NCBI GenBank assembly: GCA_946122785.1
Contig: CAMGYJ010000010.1
Span: 29,119,608 to 29,183,607, forward strand
DNA from: Linum tenue
Taxonomy: Eukaryota > Streptophyta > Magnoliopsida > Malpighiales > Linaceae
Direction: 5' to 3'
DNA: 64,000 bases
Of this stretch, positions 56,926-64,000 are shown piece by piece. The notes under the pieces were generated by a model. It was not told where the DNA came from, searched no databases, and worked only from the letters and a program-made list of their open reading frames with translations. A program made the translations under genes and the position numbers. How positions within the stretch are numbered: position 1 is the first letter of the stretch; every line of letters starts with the position of its first letter.

Positions 56926-57653
56926 TGTTGGAAATGTGTATGAATAGCTTTGAAAGCTATAGAGTCTCAAGTGGAAAAACTACCACATTGGTAGTTTTAC
57001 TTGGTGAAATGAGTATAAAGATAGGAGCCTCTCTCCTAAGGGCATGCCCCTTGGGGTGACCCACTTTTGTGGGAGAGGGAGGACCTAACGGACCACCACA
57101 CGCGCGCGCCGTCCGACCGTCCGACCGACCGGTCTGTTGGTTGGTTGGATGGATCACTTGAGACTATATACATATTTTTTGGAGAAATTCCGAACGAATT
57201 AATTATATAATAATTAATTATTAATCGGTTATTCTGAGGAATATTCTAAGGGATAATCGATTGAAAAGGAATATTCGAAGGATAGTCCCCGCAGGATTTA
57301 TCCTAACCGACGGTTTTAATTAAGGAAGTAATTATCTTCCTTAATTAATCCGACTTATTCCCTAAGCAAGAGGGTATATTCCTAGGGGTTCGGCTCCTAT
57401 AAATAGCCGCCTCCCCAGCCCCTCTAAATACACCACAACGAGCATAAACACAATAGAGAGAGTGTTCAGAGAGCTCCGGTTTCCGCACAAAACCGCGAGT
57501 ACACAGAGGAGCTGTTTTATCCTGGAGACGACCGGTTGATAGTCTGTCGTGCGCATCGAAGGCAGTGCCGCGAACGTCTTAAAGAGAGCGACCTAGTCCG
57601 CGACTCAGCTCCAGATTCGGTATCCTCGTCTTGTTGTTGTTCCGTTTCTAACA
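56926..57653 (+). repeat. 5' LTR of element G
   Basis: 728 bp. Contains a tetranucleotide tract of GTCC/GACC, GGTT and GGAT units (about 57110-57153), a TATA box at 57398-57405, and the site CGAACGTCTTAAA (57571-57583) complementary to the bases following the LTR. Confidence 0.93.
57398..57405 (+). promoter_or_regulatory. TATA box in the G 5' LTR
   Basis: TATAAATA in a GC-richer context. Transcription would be expected to start about 30 bp downstream, leaving about 220 nt of R/U5 before the internal region. The same motif is in the 3' LTR near 62496. Confidence 0.55.
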
Positions 57654-57668
57654 ATTTTAAGACGTTCG
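57654..57668 (+). other. Putative self-complementary primer-binding segment of G
   Basis: TTTAAGACGTTCG at 57656-57668, three bases after the LTR, is a perfect 13-nt complement of CGAACGTCTTAAA at 57571-57583 in the LTR, in place of the usual tRNA PBS. Role inferred. Confidence 0.45.
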
Positions 57669-57677
57669 GCTGCTGCT

Positions 57678-60600
57678 ATGTCGACTGAACAGAACAACAT
57701 GGCCGGATCTGGTGCTGTCGATATCAATCGACCGTTTCGCTTCGTTGGAGTCAACTTCCGTCGCTGGAGACAAAAGATGGAGTTCTACCTGACGACCAAG
57801 AAGTTGGCACACTGCCTCACCAGCATGCCCTTCGAGCTGCCGGAAGAAGCGACCGATGAGGAGAGGGCTGCTTCTGCTAAGGAAAGGGAGCATGACTTCC
57901 TATGCAAGAATTACATCCTCAACGGCCTGGTAGACGACCTCTACGACTACTATGCGGACAGCAAGAACACCGCAATGATGGTCTGGGATGCGCTCCAAAA
58001 GAAGTACGACACGGAGGAGGCTGGAGCTAAGAAGTATGATGTCAGCCGCTACCTGCGCTACCAGATGGTGGATGACAAGTCTGTCGAAGTTCAGTCCCAC
58101 GAACTTCAGAAAATAGCTAATGAGATCGTCTCTGAAGGTATGCCTCTGGACGATCAATTTCAAGTTGCTTGCATTATTGATAAGCTGCCCCCTTCGTGGA
58201 AAGATTTTAAGAATATGCTTAGACATAAAACCAAAGAATTTTCACTGGAAAGTTTGATTACTCGCCTAAGGATTGAGGAAGAGTCCCGCAAGCAGGATAT
58301 GAAAGAAGAGGTGATGGTCGTCACTGCTAAACGACCCACCCCTAGAGCTCTTAAACCTAACCAGAAAGGGTTTAAGGGTAAGAACCAGCAGGTCCGCCCC
58401 CACCAGAATGGTGCCTCTCGAGGTAACCAAAGGGTTATGGCCCAAACCTCTAAGAATGACCCACCGCTTATCTGCTTTAACTGCGGAAAACCGGGTCATA
58501 TGGCAAAAAAGTGCAGGAACAAGCATAACCCCGCCGCTGCGGCCAGGGTTAACTTGACAGAAGAGGATTTGGTAGCCATGATCACAGAGATCGCTGAAGT
58601 TAACCTCACCGGTGACTCAGAAGGATGGTGGCTGGATACAGGTACATCGAAGCATGTATGCAACAATCGTGCTATGTTTAAAACATACGAAGAAGCACCT
58701 GCTGACAAGAAAGTGTTGTTGGGGACTACTCACACCACTATGGTTGCTGGTTCTGGTGAAGTGGAGCTGAACTTCACCTCTGGGAAGAAGATGGTGCTCA
58801 AGGATGTGTTGCACACTCCAGAGATAAGGAAGAATCTTGTTTCGGGATACCTTCTTAATAAGGCTGGGTTTAATCAATCTATTGGGGCAGACTTGTATAC
58901 TCTTACTAAGAATGGGAGTTTTGTGGGAAAGGGATATGCATGTAATGGGATGTTCAAGTTGAATGTCGAAATTAATAAGATGAATTCTTCAGTTTACATG
59001 GTGTGTGATTTGAATGTTTGGCATGCTCGTCTTTGTCATGTGAACACACGAATTGTGAAGAATTTAAGCAAGCTAGGACATATCCCTAAACTCTCAATGA
59101 ATGAATTTGATAAATGTGATTTCTGTAGCCAAGCTAAAATAACGAAAACGCCCCATAAATCTGTGAGTAGAGAATCAGAACCCTTAGATCTGATTCATTC
59201 TGATATTTGTGAACTAGATGGGACGTTAACTAGGTCTGGCAAGAGATACTTTATCACTTTCATAGATGATTGCTCTGATTATTGCTTTGTTTATTTGATG
59301 AAAAACAAAAGTGAAGCCCTTGACATGTTCAAGGTATTTGTGGTTGAATTCGAAAATCAGTGCAATCGAAAGATAAAAAGACTTAGGAGCGATAGAGGAT
59401 CAGAGTATGACTCTAATCCCTTCAAGGAATTCTATAGCTCACATGGTATCATTCATGAAACCACGGCACCATATTCACCAGAAATGAATGGTAAAGCTGA
59501 GCGGAAAAATAGGACATTTACAGATTAGGGGGCTCAATTCTGGAGCTGCTTCTTCTTGGTGGGGTGATATTTTGTTGACGGTTTGCTATGTGCTAAATCG
59601 TCTTCCAAAAACAAATAGAAAAGAATCACCCTATGAGATCTTGAAGAATAAGCCACCTAATCTGTCCTATTTAAGAACGTGGGGCTGTTTGGCCTACGTA
59701 AAAATTCCGGATCCTAAGAGGGTTAAGTTGGCTAGTCGAGCATATGAATGTGTCTTCGTTGGCTATGCGGCCAATAGTAAGGCATATAGATTCTATGATT
59801 TGAATGCTCGTACTATAATAGAATCCATTGATGCTGATTTCTTTGAGACACGATTTCCATTTAAAACGAGAAATAGTGGGGGTAATGTACTACCCGCTAT
59901 TAGAGATAACGGAACTAGTGGGGGTGTTGGATCTGAGGATGAACTCAGAAGAAGTAAAAGATCTAGAATCTCTAAAGATTTTGGTGATAACTTTACTACA
60001 GTATACACCCTAGAGGATCCAAAAAGTTTGCAGGAAGCATTAACTTCCATAGATGCAGACTTTTGGAATGAGGCCGTTATAGATGAAATGGAATCGTTAG
60101 AGGCTAATAAGACTTGGCATCTAACAGACTTACCTCCTGGCTGCAAAGTCTTAGGTAATAAATGGGTTCTAAAAACGAAACGGAAACCTGATGGTGCAAT
60201 CGAAAGGTTCCGAGCTCGCCTGGTAGTCAAGGGCTACAGGTAGAGAGAGAATATAGATTTCTTCGACACCTATTCACCAGTATCTAGAATAACATCCATT
60301 CGTGTCATGATTGCTCTTGCTGCCTTGAACAATCTCGTGGTACACCAAATGGATGTTAAGACTGCCTTTTTGAACGGTGATCTAGATGAAGAAATCTATA
60401 TGGAACAACCATAAGGGTTTGTTATCCCTGAACATGCCTCGAAAGTCTGTAAGTTGGACAAATCATTATATGGTTTGAAACAGGCTCCAAAACAGTGGCA
60501 TGAGAAGTTTGACACTCTCGTTCTCTCACATGGCTTTAAGGTGAATGAAAGTGACAAGTGTATTTACTGCAAGTCAGAGAATAACACTTGCACTATCATA

Positions 60601-61590
60601 TGTTTGTATGTAGATGACATGTTGATATTTGGTACAAATATTCACGTGGTCAATGAAGCGAAAGCCATGTTAAAAGAGAGCTTTGAGGTGAAAGATCTGG
60701 GAGAAGCAAAGTTTATGCTTGGAATCCAGATAACTAGAACAGCAAATGGTTATTCTCTAGATCAATCTAGTTACATAGAGAAGATCTTGAAGAAGTATAA
60801 CTATTTCGACTGTAAACCTGCGTGTACTCCGTATGATGCTAGTGTAAAGCTATTCAAGAACACTGGAGACAGTGTAAGACAAACAGAATATGCTAGCATC
60901 ATTGGCAGTCTCCGTTATGCTGCGGATTACACTCGACCAGACATTGCATATGTCGTGGGATTGCTTGGCAGGTTTAACAGCTGTCCTAGTAGAGAGCATT
61001 GGAATGCTATAGAGAGGGTCATGAGATACCTCAAGAGAACAGCAAACCTTGGTATACACTATCAAAGGTTTCCCGCTGTACTAGAAGGGTATAGTGATGC
61101 GGATTGGAATACCCTATCAGATGACTCCAAGGCAACCAGTGGATATGTTTTTAACATCGCTGGTGGAGCTGTGTCTTGGAAGTCAAAGAAACAAACAATC
61201 CTAGCTCAATCAACTATGGAATCAGAGATGATAGCACTAGCAACGGCTAGTGAAGAAGCAAGTTGGTTGAGAGGATTTTTGTCAGAGATTCCCCTATGGG
61301 AAAGCCCGGTCCCTCCGGTATTGATACATTGTGATAGTACCGCAGCTATCGCTAAAGTTGAGAACCGGTTCTATAACGGAAAGAAACGACAGATTCGTCG
61401 TAAGCACAGTACTGTTAGAGAACTCCTAACGATAGGAGCAGTGAGGGTGGATCATATAAGATCCGAACAGAATCTAGCTGATCCTTTGACGAAAAGATTA
61501 CCTAGAGAGAAAGTCCAGAATACCGCCAAGGGTATGGGGCTTATGCCTACCGAACCACGGACTACAAGTGATGGTAACCCGACCCAATAG
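57678..61590 (+). pseudogene. G gag-pol polyprotein, one frameshift and two internal stops
   Basis: Begins MSTEQNNMAGSGAVD at 57678. The first open stretch (616 codons) holds gag, knuckle CFNCGKPGHMAKKC, protease WWLDTGTSKHV, pre-integrase (HARLCHVN, CDFCSQAK) and integrase with HSDICELDG, RSDRGSEYD and PEMNGKAERKNRT. It ends at TAG 59526-59528 because sequence is missing after KNRT, shifting the frame. Integrase and RT resume from 59488 to TAG at 60241-60243 (KGYR then a stop where Q is usual). A further TAA at 60412-60414 also replaces Q. RT YVDDMLIFG and RNase H YSDADWNT and MESEMIALA are in the last open stretch (60454-61590). Both stops fit C-to-T changes. Confidence 0.93.
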
Positions 61591-62081
61591 ACTGGAGATC
61601 CCAAGAAATGGGTTCAATGGGTAATAACAAGTCATGAGTAGTATGCGAAAAGTTCATGCATAATGAAGCATGAATCTCAAAGCAATGGAGGTTGAGTTAA
61701 TAACTCTTAATGAGATCTATACCCTATGTGGGGTGGAGTACTTTACTTTGGGGGTACTCCTGATAGACTCACCTATGTGAATGTGGGAGTGGGGCCGCTC
61801 CCTATGGAACTTTGAGAGGCACAAAGTTGCTAGAGCGTTCACTAAACCAGGATAACGTGCATGGCCATAAAAGCACGGGCTAAGAAGAGAACACCACTCA
61901 ATGAAAAGATCCGGTGTGCTACACTGTCTGAGATAGGGTTCAAGACTACGAGTCACCCTTATGAAATCGGGAGTGTAACCACTACGCTAAGGTTCAAATC
62001 TTCGCGATACCTTAGCTTATGCCCGATCTTATGGAACTGTTGATGCTCAGAGATAGTTTCAAAACTATTCAAGTGGGGGAT
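61591..62081 (+). other. Untranslated region of G between pol and 3' LTR
   Basis: No ORF of note; ends in the polypurine tract. No env-like or third ORF is present. Confidence 0.7.
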
Positions 62082-62750
62082 TGTTGGAAATGTGTATGAA
62101 TAGCTTTGAAAGCTATAGAGTCTCAAGTGGAAAAACTACCACATTGGTAGTTTTACTTGGTGAAATGAGTATAAAGATAGGAGCCTCTCTCCTAAGGGCA
62201 TGCCCCTTGGGGTGACCCACTTTTGTGGGAGAGGGAGGACCTAACGGACCACCACACACGCGCGCGCGCGCCGTCCGTCCGTCCGGTCGGTCGGTCGGTC
62301 GGTTGGTTGGATGGATGGATCACTTGAGACTATATACATATTCTAAGGGATAATCGATTGAAAAGGAATATTCGAAGGATAATCCCCGCAGGATTTATCC
62401 TAACCGACGGTTTTAATTAAGGAAGTAATTATCTTCCTTAATTAATCCGACTTATTCCCCATGCAAGAGGGTATATTCCTAGGGGTTCGGCTCCTATAAA
62501 TAGCCGCCTCCCCAGCCCCTTTAAATACACCACAACGAGCATAAACACAATAGAGAGAGTGTTCAGAGAGCTCCGGTTTCCGCACAAAACCGCGAGTACA
62601 CAGAGGAGCTGTTTTATCCTGGAGACGACCGGTTGATAGTCTGCCGTGCGCATCGAAGGCAGTGCCGCGAACGTCTTAAAGAGAGCGACCTAGTCCGCGA
62701 CTCAGCTCCAGATTCGGTATCCTCGTCTTGTTGTTGTTCCGTTTCTAACA
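62082..62750 (+). repeat. 3' LTR of element G
   Basis: 669 bp. Lacks about 70 bp present in the 5' LTR (about 57174-57243), with ATATT at both deletion edges. Its tetranucleotide tract (62268-62320) is longer than in the 5' LTR. Confidence 0.93.
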
Positions 62751-62755
62751 TAACT

Positions 62756-63747
62756 CATCACTTTCTAAAACCTCATCATTTATATATTAAACAGCCAAGC
62801 ATTCACAGTGATAAGCATGTAATACTCGCGCGCCACTTCATTTTACAAGTACAACCCATATTAAAACTCTTAAAAGAACAAGCTTCAAAATTACTGTTTC
62901 TTAGAGTCACATCCATTGGGTGGCCCTTTTGTAATTAACCGTTAATGACTTGCGTTTTGTTGGTGACCAAAAACATAATTATGCTTCACTTTTACCTTCT
63001 TTGTTCCTCTGCTCCGTCTCCTGCTGTCTTTGTCCCCACCCATCAATCTGCCTGCCTCCCTCTCTCTCATTGCGAGACCATGACTCTGCGTATCCCTTCC
63101 CATTTGATGGAGATCCATTCCTGTCAGCTCCCGGTCACACCCCTCTCTTCTTTTCACCTTTTTCCTCCTTGCGCCGCTCTGCTAATGTCAATGCTCTCCA
63201 TCACTGTTTTGTGCACTGCCGTCGTTGTTCATCCATTAGGAAGAAGATACTCGATTCTCGCACCGCCTATCTCATCGCCTCGATGTGGTGCCTTTCATCT
63301 ACATCACCTCTTCCGACTTTTTCTCCCTCTGTTGTTACTTTCCCCTCGCCTGCAGAATTTCACTACCCTTTCCACACAACCCAGCTCTGCTGTTCTTTTC
63401 TCCGTTCGTTGTCTCCGCCGCGACGATGGTGACCCACAAACTCCTATTCCATGTGACGGAAAAAGACGGGCTGCACACTCCTCTCAAGCTGCGGCTGGTT
63501 CATGCCTGGGGTTCATATGGCCTTAAGAATCCTTCCTTAAGGGTCTAAGGGATGATCATTCCGTAATTAAACCAAAATTAGAGGACTTTTGGGATTCTTT
63601 TTGTTACCTTTTCTTCTTCCACTCTTCCCAGCCACACAAAATCAGCTCCCTTCTCAATCATCTCTCTCGTCCCACCCTCCCACCCTCCCTCCTTTCCTTT
63701 CTCGGCTGGAGAAGAAGGAAAGAGTGACAGAGAAACCAGAGAAGAAG
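62756..63747. other. CT-rich flank right of element G
   Basis: Unique DNA after the G insertion. It is pyrimidine-rich from about 62990 to 63700, with overlapping frames of biased composition (Ser/Pro/Leu-rich) that look like chance ORFs. A CT-rich leader followed by a purine-rich stretch (63705-63750) could be the 5' region of a gene starting at 63748. Confidence 0.5.
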
Positions 63748-64000
63748 ATGGGAGGAAGAGAGGACCTCACCAAGATGAAGGATAGCAGGGTTGATGTTGG
63801 GTGCGAATCGGCGATAGGGACGTGGCGCTCAGATGCAGTGGCGATGGTGCCTGAGTGGTGGTCCGTCAGCGACGATGGGACGAGGCGAGTGACGGCGGCT
63901 GAGCTGAGTGGCGGAGGTTGGGCTGTGGTGGTGCGTGAGCTGTGGTCCGTCAGCGGCGATGGGAGGAGGTGCGACGATGGTCTGGTGGTACTGCGGTGCC
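63748..64000 (+). CDS. Possible 5' end of a gene, open at window edge
   Basis: ATG at 63748 (MGGREDLTKMKDSRVDVGCE) opens a frame that has no stop to the window end (84 codons). GC-rich, Gly/Val/Arg-rich, with an imperfect internal repeat (WWSVSDDGTRR and LWSVSGDGRR). No family recognised; could also be chance in GC-rich DNA. Confidence 0.25.
   Translation, partial: MGGREDLTKMKDSRVDVGCESAIGTWRSDAVAMVPEWWSVSDDGTRRVTAAELSGGGWAVVVRELWSVSGDGRRCDDGLVVLRC

Larger units (their letters stand above)
56926..62750 (+). mobile_element. Ty1/copia element G, complete
   Basis: 5825 bp, TSDs TAACT at 56921-56925 and 62751-62755. 5' LTR 56926-57653 (728 bp) and 3' LTR 62082-62750 (669 bp), with TGTTGGAAATG...TTTCTAACA ends. 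A polypurine tract AAGTGGGGGAT precedes the 3' LTR. No TGGTATCAGAG PBS is present after the 5' LTR; the sequence there is ATTTTAAGACGTTCGG. The interior encodes one gag-pol frame with a frameshift and two stops. About 490 bp of noncoding DNA lies between pol and the 3' LTR. Confidence 0.95.

Noticed and set aside
62945..63526. 193-codon frame right of element G
   Set aside because: Composition follows the CT-rich DNA, other long frames overlap it, and no motif is recognised.
1..64000. CRISPR arrays, operons, riboswitches
   Set aside because: No regularly spaced short repeats or bacterial gene layout; the content is plant nuclear.

Overview
This is plant nuclear DNA, most likely from a eudicot. 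It is almost entirely nested retrotransposons: Ty1/copia elements with CCHC gag, D-[S/T]-G protease, integrase, YVDD reverse transcriptase and RNase H, and PBS sites of the TGGTATCAGAGC type. It also holds spliced host-gene remnants, hAT and Mutator-like MITEs, and AT-rich intergenic DNA. No bacterial, CRISPR, rRNA or intact tRNA genes were seen. Element letters (C, D, E, F, G) are mine.

The dominant structure is a giant near-perfect inverted repeat. Positions 1-23039 (left arm) are reverse-complementary to 24192-48322 (right arm) around a 1152-bp spacer (23040-24191). The left arm runs off the window start, so the palindrome is probably longer. From outside in, each arm holds: copia element D (complete in the right arm, 44951-49947, TSD GCTGT); a short host stretch; a nuclear gene for plastid ribosomal protein bS21 split by copia element E (left 4324-9460, TSD GATGG); a short gag-protease-only copia element F; a 797-bp foldback Mutator-like element with a 9-bp TSD; a tRNA-SINE-like remnant; and Sirevirus-like copia element C (left 16331-23513, TSD TGTAA). 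C carries a third ORF between pol and its 3' LTR. The right-arm copy of C is cut inside its inner LTR, which fixes the inner breakpoint.

The arms differ in an informative way. The right arm holds two non-autonomous hAT elements inside C (28421-28863, TSD GACAACAC; 29546-30192, TSD GTCCTAAG). The left arm lacks both and shows altered-TSD footprints at the same sites, as left by hAT excision. The elements were therefore in place before the inverted duplication and later left one arm. One footprint introduces a stop in ORF3. By eye, C differs between arms several-fold more than the outer arms do, but many differences are single-base homopolymer indels, so assembly error must be excluded.

Right of the palindrome (49948-64000): a probable Ty3/gypsy solo LTR (50727-52838, TSD CACTC); a spliced minus-strand gene-like piece with a 75-bp GT-AG intron (53276-53510); a retrotransposon LTR-plus-PBS fragment (54956-55391); a MITE-like element between AT microsatellites (55858-56262); and copia element G (56926-62750, TSD TAACT). 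G has no recognisable initiator-tRNA PBS. The bases just after its 5' LTR are instead perfectly complementary over 13 nt to a site inside that LTR, which suggests possible self-priming. The last 1.2 kb is CT-rich DNA leading to a short reading frame that is open at the window edge.

No autonomous element looks functional: every gag-pol frame carries stops or frameshifts, most shared by both arms and so older than the duplication. Relative order from nesting: D, E, F and C inserted and decayed; the hAT elements entered C; the inverted duplication formed; the hAT elements left the left arm.
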